Positions 54,173 through 64,000 of a DNA stretch of 64,000 nt are shown here, one piece after another. This DNA is from Plantago ovata (taxonomy: Eukaryota; Streptophyta; Magnoliopsida; Lamiales; Plantaginaceae): the NCBI GenBank assembly GCA_028274465.1, contig CM051455.1:111536261-111600260 (forward strand), in the 5' to 3' direction. A program made the position numbers and the translations under genes. Within the stretch, counting starts at the first letter, position 1. Each line of letters opens with the position of its first letter. Below the pieces are notes generated by a model that saw only the letters and a list, made by a program, of their open reading frames with translations, was not told the origin of the DNA and did no database searches.

Positions 54173-56043
54173 AACTCCCCAAACCGAACCTTTGCTTGTC
54201 CTCAAGCAACTAAGCTAGACTCTAATGCAAAAAACAATGCAAGACACAAAATGGAGTCTCATGCCAAATAAAATGAACTAATCCACTGAATTTATCAAAA
54301 AACCTATGAACAAAAATCATATAAATCAAAGCATGAATATAGGTTGAAGAATACCTCGATTGACTTATACACATCTACATAAGCACTTATGTCAAGACAA
54401 GATAGTCTCTCGTAACATTCTCTACCTTGACCTAGTCAGTGACGACGTAATGAAGCATGCTAGATACGAGTGGTTGTCCCGTGCCTATGAAACTGAGGAC
54501 TTACTGCTGTTCCACCATGTTAAGACTTTTCCTCAAAAGAGGTCGAACCAGTACTGACTCTCATCAAACGAAGGAGGGTTCCCTATAAAAGATAACACTC
54601 CCCTATTCTACCCATCTCTCAAGTAAAGTCTTAAGCTATTCACCACTTCTTGAATGGCAGGACGAGGGTGGTCTAGAACAGATGACACTCAAAACAAAAG
54701 ATAAAAAGAAAATTACAACACGATTACGAACATTACAAGAATTGGAAAATGAGACACAACACTTTGCTAAACTGCTATTTTTCTTTCTTTTTTTTCGAAT
54801 TTTTTTCTTAGCCAGCAGTAGCATAACAAGAAGAGAAACAAAATGACTCACAACGACTTCCCCAAACCTATTCGAAAGAATAGGTTGGAGTACAAAATTT
54901 ACGGAAAAGGGAAAATAAACTCACAATACGGAAATCAAAAACGAAAAACAAGTCTAATGATGGCGTAACCCCCTCCCCAAACCTATTCAGAAGAATAGGT
55001 TATAAACAAAGGATCACACGACCTCACACTACCTCCTTCCTAGGTATTTAGCAATCTCAAAGCATGGTGAAGACTTGTTGCCTCTTAGGTACATAATTAC
55101 TCGGGAAAACAACCATAAGACCCTAACATGCATCATCCTATTATAAAGGCCTTCGTGAACCGCAGTAGAGAAAACACCACTAAGTGATATCGAGACTACC
55201 AAGCTTAACTAAGTGCAATACATAAATGTGACAAGCCAAGCGAGAAAAACCTCAAACAAATTCATAGAGATGAAGCATACGATTAATGGCATAGTTGGTT
55301 GATCTACCCAATAAAAAAGTTCAAAAAATTCGCCAATAAATTCCATATAAAACATGCAAGACTATCCTAGGATGAATGTGGTGAATGCAACCTAAAAAAT
55401 CTATGAAAGCAGTAAACGTGCAAATGCAAATGCAGACGGATAAAACATGCAAGGTACTATACTCATCCTACCAATACCAAGCTCCAAGCTAACAACACTA
55501 GATCACTTAAATCCCATCCCTCCTCATGAAATTAACGCTAGTCCCTAGCAGTAAGAAAATGAGGAAATAAGATGTGATACTAGATGTTACCCCATGGTTT
55601 GGCCTCGGTCGGCTGAGTGTGCTGCTTGTGAGTTATTAGGCCTGCTCTAGGAGCCTTATATATGATCATCGGGACTTGTGGTAGTGGCGGTAGTTCCATT
55701 AATAGATCGGATAGGACCAATTCAACCATTTGTATCATCATTGTCCCTATTGTCTTCATTGTCACTACTGTCACGCACATCATCACTAGTAGAGTTGCAG
55801 TGTCGAAGAGAATCTTCAAGATTGGCCGCCTCTGTTATGGAATCTTCCACCCGGTATCTCTCCAATAGGTTGTGAACTGTTGAAGGGAAAAGGGCAGTGG
55901 TATCAGAGCCTCCTTCTCCAATGTTTTACACCCCGTGGAGGTTACAACGAGCTGCTCGGGTATTCAGAGGTTGTCTTCCATTTTTTCCTATGTCGACCAC
56001 ATTCTCTACAGTTGATGCTCCCGATGTCTATATGATGCTCCCT
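54173..56043 (-). other. 3' internal region of element F
   Basis: Begins, in minus orientation, after ORF2 with a possible further part of ORF2 in other frames (Ser/Asp-rich LRHCNSTSDDVRDSSD near 55800). It then becomes non-coding. It holds the two hairpins 54982-54999 and 54867-54884, each next to CCCCAAA (TTTGGGG on the element's strand), and the polypurine tract 54173-54190. Co-linear with 26897-28860 of C2. Confidence 0.65.
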
Positions 56044-56421
56044 TTAGAGGCAGGCAAGGGGCACCCCAGCGAGGGGCTGGGCACCCATGTCATTATGTTT
56101 TGGAACCAAGCTAGCGCTTCGGAACCTTCTAGCAACTGCGAACTCAAGTTTGAATCCGTCGCGGTGAGAATGTCCCGGTGCCTTCCAGTTCACATGAACT
56201 TTGCAGTCCTTGTGATGGATTGCTGACGTAATAATGGTTTCTGTCCCTTCGGTGGTGCATGAATAGGCATAGGAGTCCTTACTCCAGGTGTACTCTATCT
56301 CCCCCTTTTGGATAATCCACGACGTTGTTGCAAAACCCCTTGGCTCAAACGCACATCTAACAAGGTCACTCTTCTTGACATGGTTGTAATCGATCCCCCT
56401 CCAATACTTCATAGTAATCAT
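56044..56421 (-). CDS. ORF2 of F, conserved with C2, function unknown
   Basis: First in-frame ATG at 56421 (MITMKYWRGIDYNHVKK). The frame is open further upstream to about 56484, and a CAG/TAG acceptor-like site lies just before, so it may be reached by splicing. Conserved blocks: CAFEPRGFATTSWIIQ, EYTWSKDSYAYSCTTEGTET, VNWKAPGHS and FAVARRFRSASLVPKHNDMG. Two Cys and several Trp and Tyr are kept in both copies. Position after gag and before the polypurine tract matches the Athila env-like ORF, but I cannot see env features. Protein-level similarity of C2 and F suggests the ORF was under selection before these copies were made. Confidence 0.5.
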   Translation of the reverse strand: MITMKYWRGIDYNHVKKSDLVRCAFEPRGFATTSWIIQKGEIEYTWSKDSYAYSCTTEGTETIITSAIHHKDCKVHVNWKAPGHSHRDGFKLEFAVARRFRSASLVPKHNDMGAQPLAGVPLACL

Positions 56422-58158
56422 ACGGGAATGCTCCTTTCCCTTGGCATGGTTCCTACAAACAACAGTTTGTACCTCGTATGACACAAAACTGACTCATGCA
56501 TATGCTAGTGTAAGAACGAATAACACAAGTGATAAAATCAACAATCGAGCTCCCCAAACCTTTAATATCTAGCCTAGCTTCTTCATCATGCAACATACCA
56601 ATGTAACTACTACAAGCAATACATCACATTATGCGCTTACTTGACAACCAATATCCTAGATAAGAAGGCTCAATTAGGGCTGTATTTCGAACCGAACGAA
56701 CCGAACAAGAGGCTTATCGAACGTTCGTTCGTTAAGCATATAGTATGTTCGGTTCATGTTCATGTTCGCCGAACAATTCATAGCCTGTTCATGTTCGGTT
56801 CGTTAAAATAATAGAATGTTCATGTTCGTTTGTTAAAGTTCGTTGTTCATTTGTTCACGAACGTTCATTAACACAAAAAGGCCTAAAATCCAACAATATT
56901 GATACTACAAAATTAATTTAAATATCCTGCCAAAAGTGTCTAAGAACATTATATAAGTCACAATAAAAATATAAAATTAACACCAAATATTAAACCAAGC
57001 ACAAAACAAGTTAAAGGTAGTATGTATAATAATTATATATGTATATACTTTTTATATTTATTTAATATATTATATTATACCATGTTCACGAACTGTTCGC
57101 GAACAACCGAACAGAAACTAACATGTTCGTGTTCGGTTCGTTATATTAACGAACATGGTCGCGAACTGTTCGGTCAAAACCGAACCGAACACGAACCGAG
57201 CGTTGACCGAACAATTTCGCGAACGTTCACGAACATTCGGTTCAACATACATCCCTAGGCTCAATTCATACCATAGTAGCGAAAAATTCTAGCATCATAA
57301 ATCCTCATACTCAACAATTAAGCATTCTACCATCAAATCCATCATCATTACATCAATAAACACAATCATATGCAAGAAATCTAAGAAAAAGATAAATTGC
57401 ATAACAAGATATATCATCTAGTAGCAAAATTCCCAAATCAACAATCCAAGCATACTTGAGCATGCAATTGATAGTAAATAACACTTCTAATCACACAAAC
57501 AACCTACCCATGCATCAAATAAGCATAATTGAAGCTCAAATTAGAAAACCCACAAATTCGAAAATTAGGGTTCATAAGAAGATACCTCAGATCTGAAAAT
57601 ATAATGCACTAGGGAGAAATCTGTTCGGATGAAAAGATAGATCACATAATAGGCTTCGATTGAAGCTAAAGAACACTAAATTTGGTCAAGAAATGAAGAA
57701 GTTATGAGGTTTTGAAGTAATTTTCGCAAGTTTCAGTTCTTGGGGAGGAGGAATGATGAAGATATGAAGAAATGAGGAGAAAAGGAAGAAACTCGCGTCT
57801 TTTTAACTACTGGAACCGTGGGGCGAGTCGCTCCCGGTGTGGGGCGAGTCACCCCATGCGGGGCGATTCGCCCCTCATGGGGGGCGATTCGCCCCCCGCT
57901 CCCCGATGCGGGGAGACGGTCCTTTCGTTAGAAAACGCGGTTTTTAATCCCCGAAACCAATTTTTTCAAAAAACCACTCGAAAAATATCACTCAAACATA
58001 AGCATATACGACATAGACATGAACAAATTCGCATACGAGAAACAAATAGTTCAAGAATGAATGCATGCAAAAAAGCAGTAAAGAAAGCGATAAAAACTCT
58101 GGGTTGCCTCCCGGATAGCGCCATTGTTTAAAGTCTTTGACTCGACTCCTGTCTGTGC
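56422..58158 (-). other. Internal leader of F between gag-protease and ORF2, with MITE
   Basis: No convincing ORF. Contains the GGGAGGCAACCC hairpin motif near 58105 (complement), a cluster of at least four GGGGCGAxTCGCCCC-type palindromes at 57815-57905, and the MITE at 56675-57257. Co-linear with 25422-26539 of C2 apart from the MITE. Confidence 0.65.
56675..57257. mobile_element. hAT-type MITE, 583 bp
   Basis: Flanked by the 8-bp duplication GGCTCAAT (56667-56674 and 57258-57265). Terminal inverted repeats TAGGGCTGTATTTCGAACC and, from the other end, TAGGGATGTATGTTGAACC. Subterminal regions are dense with CGAAC/GTTCG repeats of the kind bound by hAT transposases. No ORF. C2 has the uninterrupted site (about 26285-26300), which confirms both ends. 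It is non-autonomous. Confidence 0.92.
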
Positions 58159-60315
58159 CTATCTCTTCTTTCTGCGGGTACTAGACTTCCCCTTCATTGA
58201 TCTCCTCTCCATGCCACGAACCTGTGAATAAGAAAGAACATAGGCTACAAGACCACCATAGTGAGTGGTGTAAGAAATATCAGGCGGATCAGGTGGATCA
58301 GATATGGCTTGCAACACGTGTTTCTGGCCATCCACTTCAATAGTGCAAGTTCTTTGGTAGATATCCATCACGGAGCGCAGTTTAGTCAAGAATGTTCGCC
58401 CTAAGAGTATGACATCCCCCGTTCCAGGTGCAGATGCCGGCATAACTACAATGGTGTATACAGAAGCTTCACCAATATTGACCAACACATTTTTCACAAC
58501 GCCTTCGGGTCTCATAAAGGATCCATCTGCCAGTTGCACAATAGCCCTATGCTCAGATAGTTTTCCAAGGCTACTCTTTTCAAACACATTCAAAGGGAGT
58601 ATGTTTGAGTAGGATCCCGTGTCTAGTGTGGCACGGACATCTTCAAGCTCACCAATCCCTACCTTAAAATAAAAACTTTTAGGGAGTGGCTCGGGATCCT
58701 CTTGCTCCTCATCACTTCCGTCAGAACCAAGGTCCTTCTCTTCTTCCTTAGCCTGTAGAAGTTCTTCCTTTTTGCAACACTCGCACTTAGCAACCTTCTC
58801 GATGGTGATTTCGTCAGGTAGATCACCAGCTAATGTAATGGAATTCGACTTCTCAGTGTTGCTAGGCAGCTTGCCTTGCTCCCTACTTGCTCCTCGGTCG
58901 ATCAACTCTTGCATCTTTTGATGGGCAAGCCTAGTGCTCTCTTCCAACCTATCAAGCCTTGCCCTAGTCTTCTCAGAATCTTCTTCATAACGTTTGACAA
59001 AACTTTGGGTGTGATCAACCATCTTTTGCAAGTTCTCCATCAGTAGAGCCGACTTCGACTTCGGTGGCTCTTTCGGAGCGGGGTTTTCACAGTGATCATT
59101 ACCATAGTTTAGCCTACTACGGTCTTGGTTAGGGCCATAAGTTTGGTTAGCTGGTGCATATCCTTGATTGTTTCGGAATCCTCTTCTCCAAAATCCACCT
59201 CGAGGATTCCTACCGTCTTGTCCGTAGCTAACTTCTTGAGTACCAAACTCCGTAGAAAAGGCTTCCTCTTCACCTCCTCGAGCCCAGTTGCCATCATCAT
59301 ACGCAAGCTCCGATCTACACATATGAGCCCCATGCCCATAGTTCTTGCATATTCAGCATACTTCGTTCGAAACAGTTGTTCTAGTGGCGCTCTTGAGGAC
59401 TTGCTTCAATTCGTTGGTAAAGCACTTGAATTGATCCCCATTCACCCTATACATAGGGGCTTCTTGAGTCGGTGGAGCTTCAGGTCCACGTCTCTTAACC
59501 ATTGCTCTTGGGTCCTTGAACTGCGAACCCTTAGCAAGCCTTTCGAAAACTGCCCAGACGGCTTCTGCGATTTCCTCCCAAATATTGCCTCGGCATTGGA
59601 AATCCACCACTTGTTGGTTCTCGAAGGTTAGTCCATTGTAGAAGTGTTGGACTAGGTCAGAAAGTTCAAAACCATGGTGAGGGCACTTGTTCGTGAGATC
59701 TTGGAACCTCTCAAACGCGGTGTAGATGGTCTCATCATAGTCCAGCTTGAATCCAGTGATTTGCGCCTTTAGCGAGGTAGTCAAGGTGTGAGGGAAGTAT
59801 TTCTCCATGAAAGCTGAAAAAACCTTCTCCCAAGTGTCCAGCCAGCCTGCTGGTAGAGAACTCAACCATGACTTGGCTCTGTGGCCAAGCCCCATAGCAA
59901 AAACCTTCATCCTCAACTCATCCGTTGTTATTTCAGCTCCGGGTCGTGGGAGTTGGTTGACGAAATCATCGATATCGTGCAAGTACCCCATCACATCTTC
60001 CCTTGATAAGCCATAGAACCTTGGAAGTTGTTGGAACGCGTGGTTCTTGATTTCCAGATCTCGAGTTACAGACGAAAGAACAATCGCCGGTTCCCTCATA
60101 CGATCCTTGGTGGGTTGAACCCATGCTTTCAGTGGTCTAGCTTCTGCCATTCTGTCGATGTCCTTGAAAATACTGTGTAGAGATTCAGAGAAATCGGTAT
60201 CCTCTATTTCCTCTAGTGCACGCCTTTGAAGTAGTCGCCTTCTTTGGTGGTAGACTCTGTCGATCTCAGCAATTGAATCAGCAAGCGGTGTTCCCCTAGA
60301 TCGTGTATGTGGCAT
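58159..60315 (-). pseudogene. gag: gag-protease of element F, one premature stop
   Basis: ATG at 60315 (MPHTRSRGTPLADSIAE). It reads through the Athila gag core (AKSWLSSLPAGWLDTWEKV, TNKCPHHGFELSDLVQHFY, LTFENQQVVDFQCRG). One stop, TGA at 59353-59355, replaces the Arg codon inside the zinc knuckle (C-stop-IC KNYGHGAHMC). The same frame then runs to 58159, with a Lys/Glu linker and an aspartic protease with intact active site LDTGSYSN near 58620 and GDVILLGRTFLTKLRSV. It is the less damaged of the two gag copies: full start, intact protease. No RT follows. Confidence 0.9.
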
Positions 60316-60439
60316 ACACAATCTATAACAGACTAGGAAAGCAGTATCAGAGAGAGATTAAAAAGGAAAACTAAAACTAATAGAATTAGGAATTGAATGG
60401 TGAAAATATAAACAAATTAAACAGAAAAAAGGAGTATAG

Positions 60440-60457
60440 TCCCCGGCAGCGGCGCCA
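60440..60457 (-). other. Primer-binding site of element F
   Basis: The minus strand reads TGGCGCCGCTGCCGGGGA, three bases inside the 5' LTR; one mismatch to the tRNA-Asp-type site of C2. Confidence 0.82.
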
Positions 60458-60460
60458 ATT

Positions 60461-61750
60461 TGATGAACGAGGATTTGTCAAGTCCCGATTCAGCAAATAA
60501 ATTTGTTATTTAGCCAAAGGAAATTCACAACTACAACGAAAACCGTAGTGCAGCAGTAGAATGACCTCGAGTGTCGTTCTCTAAGGACTATAACTAGTTT
60601 TATCAAATTTAATTTAGAATATAAAAACAGCAGACGGGATAGCAAAGGTTTTTCTAACAGATAATGGAGATTGGTGATAGTATGATCCTTCAAAGCATAA
60701 CGGGTCAATAATCATGCGTAAATTCCTCGGTCTTGCATGGAGATCTTTGATCAATCGAATGTCTTGTTGTAATTATTAAGCACTACGAAGATAATGATAC
60801 TGACAAGTCAATCACTATTGTCCTATTGTGTTCCGTAATCATTCAACAATATGAAGATATAGATGCGCAAGGTCGACGAGGGTCCAATTGTGCATAATAA
60901 TTAATACAACATACAAGAATTTAGGCTGAGCCTGATCAACGAAATAAAGCAATAACACGGAGTATAATGCGCGATATAGCCATTAGCATGATTATCTTCC
61001 CTTCGCTAAGAATTCACATACTACCACCAACGATAAGTTTAGCTACTCATAATAGGCATGCAATCAACAGAAATCATAGAAGAAAACATGTTGAAAGATA
61101 TATAAAAATAAGTAGAATAAACTGTAAGATACAATGTTACCGAAGGTTGTCAATCTCCGAAGAATTGCGATCCTACAAGCTCCAATCTGCTATGAAAAAG
61201 TGTCTCCTAAGCTACGAACCCCCAGAACAGGCTCTGGGAAGTTCCTACCTAAAACTACAGAGAAAGGTGAGAGAATAGGTCTGGAAAAGTATGAATTTCG
61301 GAGAAAAACTGAGCAACTATATATAGGCTACGAAAAAGTGTGGGGCGATTCGCCCCACACACCGGGCGGTTCGCCCGGTGTGGAGCGATTCGTCCCACGT
61401 CCCGGGCGGTTCGCCCGGGAGTAATTTTCGCGGAATTCCGCGTTTTTGACGCGTTTTTGGATTTCTTCCCCTTTTCGGACTCGGTTTCTGACTTCTAGTG
61501 GCCTTCTAACCTCCAGATTCGACCCCTAGACTCCAAATCCTATCCGGAAACCTTCAGATACTCCAAATAGGCTTCTGGAACACCAATTCCTTGTCAACTT
61601 CAATATAATTGCCCAGAAATCCTCGTTTTTCAACCAAAACCTGTAAAATAAAATCTAAAGGGAAACGTGACACTATTCTAATAAAATGCACTAAAATATA
61701 GCTAAATTAACATAGAGGATAGCTAAAATAGGTAAAATACACATTCATCA
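60461..61750 (-). repeat. 5' LTR of element F, 1,290 bp
   Basis: Close to 52911-54172, but with about 40 bp more in the GC-rich palindrome cluster (61341-61425) and an extra ACGCGTTTTTG near 61447. Confidence 0.92.
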
Positions 61751-63497
61751 GGGAGGGGTGGAACTTCCTGTGGATACCCAAATTGTCACAAAACACGATC
61801 TGGCATGTATGCCTCTGTGATATTACGACAGTGAATGATACCACGGAAAAGTGTGATAGGACACTCTCGATCCGGGGAGCTACTAAATGGTGTCCAATTC
61901 ACCTAAGTAAACAAGAATAGTATGACATACATTTAAAAAAAATTCATAGATCACATGAAAACATAAAATAAACTAAATGACTTCATTTCAAAATACGTAA
62001 ATAACTTACATCAGTAGCCGTAAGAGAATCCAACAGCTGCCTATTATACTTCAGTAAGTCGTGGTGATCATCGATATGCACCTTAGTAGGTAACCACCTA
62101 CTAGCAAAAGGTCCAGACAAGTCATATCTTGCTTGTTTCTTCACACGGAAAGTATTCATAAATCCATGCCTGCAATGAACATGGATTAAGATGAATTTTT
62201 AACGAGTAGAGCAAATTACTTCAAACTAAGTATAAAGTAAACCTGGAGCAAAGTCAAGCATCCTGCTATCCCCTTGCACTGAGCTCGTGAAGCTTCTCCA
62301 AGTTGTTTGTACAAGTTGGCAAGTGCAGGTGTACCCCATGCATATGAAGGAACCTTGGCTTTATCACTTAAAAACTCCACAAAGCCAGCATGGAAGAGGT
62401 GACTTGTTTTATCAACAAACAATGTCGTGCCCATAAGCCATAACAAATACAATGTGTACAAGGTCATGCCATTGCTATTAGGTGCACAAGACTCTAAGGC
62501 ATCGAACCTACATCGGCCACTCTTCCAACTGATCTTATCAACAACATTATCATCATCAGGAATATCCAATAGTTTTGTCATTCTCTTCAAGCAATCCAAT
62601 GTGGACATTCTAGAAATAACCGGTTTACCTTCAACAGGAATTCTTAACAAATAAAAGACATCGTGTAGAGTGATGGTCATCTCACCAAATGGTAGGTGAA
62701 ATGTGTTGGTCTCAGGATGCCATCTCTCGACAAAAGCCGATATCAAAGGCACATCTAAATGCTCGTGCATACAATCCTTCACGTGGTATAACCTACTGTC
62801 TTTCAACCAACGGGTCTCATCAACTACCACTTTCTCTCTAATTTTGATACCACCAAGTCTATTTTGCCTGGAAAGACAACGCAAAGATCCTCGCACCTGT
62901 GTAAATGGAACAAGTTAGTTCAAGATTCATCAATATTAACAAAAAAGAGTGACATCTAATGATATGCTTACTAGAGTCTTATTATTCCATATGTGAGAAG
63001 CAACATGGTCCTCGAACGAGATCAACAAATCCTTTGTCTGAGTCCCTCCATCATAAACCCTACTTAGCTTACCACCACCACGTTTAATACCCTCGGCATA
63101 ACAATGCATATCTTGAATCAATTCATTTGTAGAGGTTGCCTCATTATCTATTTCATCATCCTCTGTTTGTTTAGGAGGTATCATTGGACCTTTCCCCATC
63201 CCGTACACATGTCCCTCCCGACTCTCATGGAAGAAAGTCTCTTTTCCTCTCATCTCATTATGTATCAGTCTCATTTGCTCGAACATCATTCGATGTAAAC
63301 CAATCACCCTCGGAAGAGTTGGTATCCTCTACGTCATCTAACACATTTTGAGAGGGCGACTTATGCGCGTCATCTAACACATTTTGAGAGGGAGACTTAT
63401 GCGCTCTCGCCTCATCTGCCCGCCTTCGTCCAGATTGCGTAATAACTCTATCGCCGATACGATAACGATCGGATATCCTCTTTCCACGATTGTCCAT
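61751..63497 (-). pseudogene. Plant mobile domain (PMD) gene, 5' part
   Basis: Exons 63497-62972, 62896-62243, 62169-62010 and 61902-61751, with GT..AG introns of about 75-110 nt. The third exon of the PMD core shows VPLISAFVERWHPETNTFHL, PFGEMTITLHDVFYLLRIPV and GCLTLLQ at its end. The next exon has RWLPTKVHIDDHHDLL, and the fourth has WTPFSSSPDRECPITLFRGI and YMPDRVL, a TGA stop, QFGYPQEVPP. The TGA replaces an Arg codon. Exon 1 (MDNRGKRISDRYRIG) has an in-frame 36-bp duplication of AHKSPSQNVLDD and a frameshift near 63280. PMD proteins of the MAIN/MAIL type act in chromatin silencing, and PMD genes also ride on transposons. F splits the gene at 61750. Confidence 0.82.
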
Positions 63498-63699
63498 CTA
63501 CAAAATAAACCATTTAAAAATGTTAAACAATTGATTCAGCTGCTAATGTTTCGCTAGAAGAAGAGTCCAAAACAGTCAAGCACAAGTAGTATTCTGGTTG
63601 AAAATCTTCTACACTTAATCCCAGCATAACAATCACTTAATATATTATTCATCTTCAACAATAATAATCAAAATTCTTCACCACTAATAGGCATAATAT
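63498..63699. other. Upstream flank of the PMD gene
   Basis: AT-rich, no ORF, no clear TATA box on the minus strand. It ends at the LTR of H. Confidence 0.5.
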
Positions 63700-64000
63700 T
63701 GATGAACGAGTCAGATTCAGTCAAATAAATTTGTAATTAGCCAAAGGCAATCCACAACTACAACGAAAACCGTAGTGTAGTAGTAGAATGACTCGACTGT
63801 CGTTCTCTCAGGACTATACTAGCTTTATCAAATCTAATTAAGAATATAAAACAGTAGATAGAAAGCAATAGGGGTTGTCAAGCAGATAATGGAGATTGGT
63901 GATAGCATGGTCCTTCTTAACATAATGGGTCGATAATCATGCATAAATTCCTCGGTCTTGCATAGAGATATTTGAATCAATCTTGTGTCATGTTGCAAGT
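63700..64000 (-). repeat. Element H: Athila-like LTR, cut by the window end
   Basis: Starts TGATGAACGAGTC and aligns with the first 300 bp of the LTRs at 52911 and 60461 (for example CCAAAGGCAAT, CAACTACAACGAAAACCGTAGT). The orientation is minus, so this is the outer end of a 3' LTR or a solo LTR. The five bases before it are AATAT. Confidence 0.85.

Larger units (their letters stand above)
52911..61750 (-). mobile_element. Element F: Athila-like, gag-protease only, with nested MITE
   Basis: Minus strand, target duplication GGGAG (52906-52910 and 61751-61755). 5' LTR 60461-61750, primer-binding site 60440-60457, gag-protease 60315-58159, ORF2 56421-56044, polypurine tract 54173-54190, 3' LTR 52911-54172. 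No RT, RNase H or integrase. Same architecture as C2 but a different subfamily by LTR sequence. It inserted into a coding exon of the PMD gene. Confidence 0.9.

Overview
The window is a nested retrotransposon cluster from a flowering-plant nuclear genome. I see no ordinary host gene, rRNA, tRNA or CRISPR array. The plant assignment rests on Gypsy elements of Tat-like and Athila-like type, a Copia element with a SIRE-like tail, a Mutator-like (MULE) transposase with plant-type domains, and a plant mobile domain (PMD) gene. I cannot name the species. Names A to H are used only here.

Layout. 1-10169: element A, Tat-like Gypsy on the minus strand, running off the left edge. It contains a 100-N gap and a noisy artefactual duplication. 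10170-16768: right part of element E, Copia-like on the plus strand, with a spliced env-like ORF, a minus-strand solo Tat LTR and E's 3' LTR. 16769-33021: right end of G, Athila-like, plus strand. Its 3' LTR is split by C1 (17844-31992, non-coding, with a large fold-back). C1's 3' LTR is split by C2 (21892-31857, gag-protease without RT or integrase). C2's 3' LTR is split by a solo E-type LTR (29825-31541). 33022-47880: 5' end of D, an older Tat-like element on the minus strand, whose LTR is split by B (33861-47763). B is a complete 13.9-kb Tat-like element with target duplication CAGGT. It has a broken gag-pol on the plus strand and an uninterrupted, intron-containing antisense gene on the minus strand.

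47881-63699 is the only stretch not made of LTR elements at base level. A degenerate MULE transposase gene with a C-terminal OTU cysteine-protease domain (48365-51772, plus) faces a PMD gene (63497-52417, minus). The PMD gene is interrupted by F (52911-61750, Athila-like, minus, target duplication GGGAG). F itself carries a 583-bp hAT-type MITE. 63700-64000 is the start of another Athila-like LTR (H).

Target duplications and broken LTRs give the insertion order: D, then G into D's leader; E into G; A and a solo LTR into E; C1 into G's LTR; C2 into C1's LTR; the E-type solo LTR into C2's LTR; and, separately, B into D's LTR. Most coding regions carry frameshifts or stops. The clear exception is B's antisense gene.
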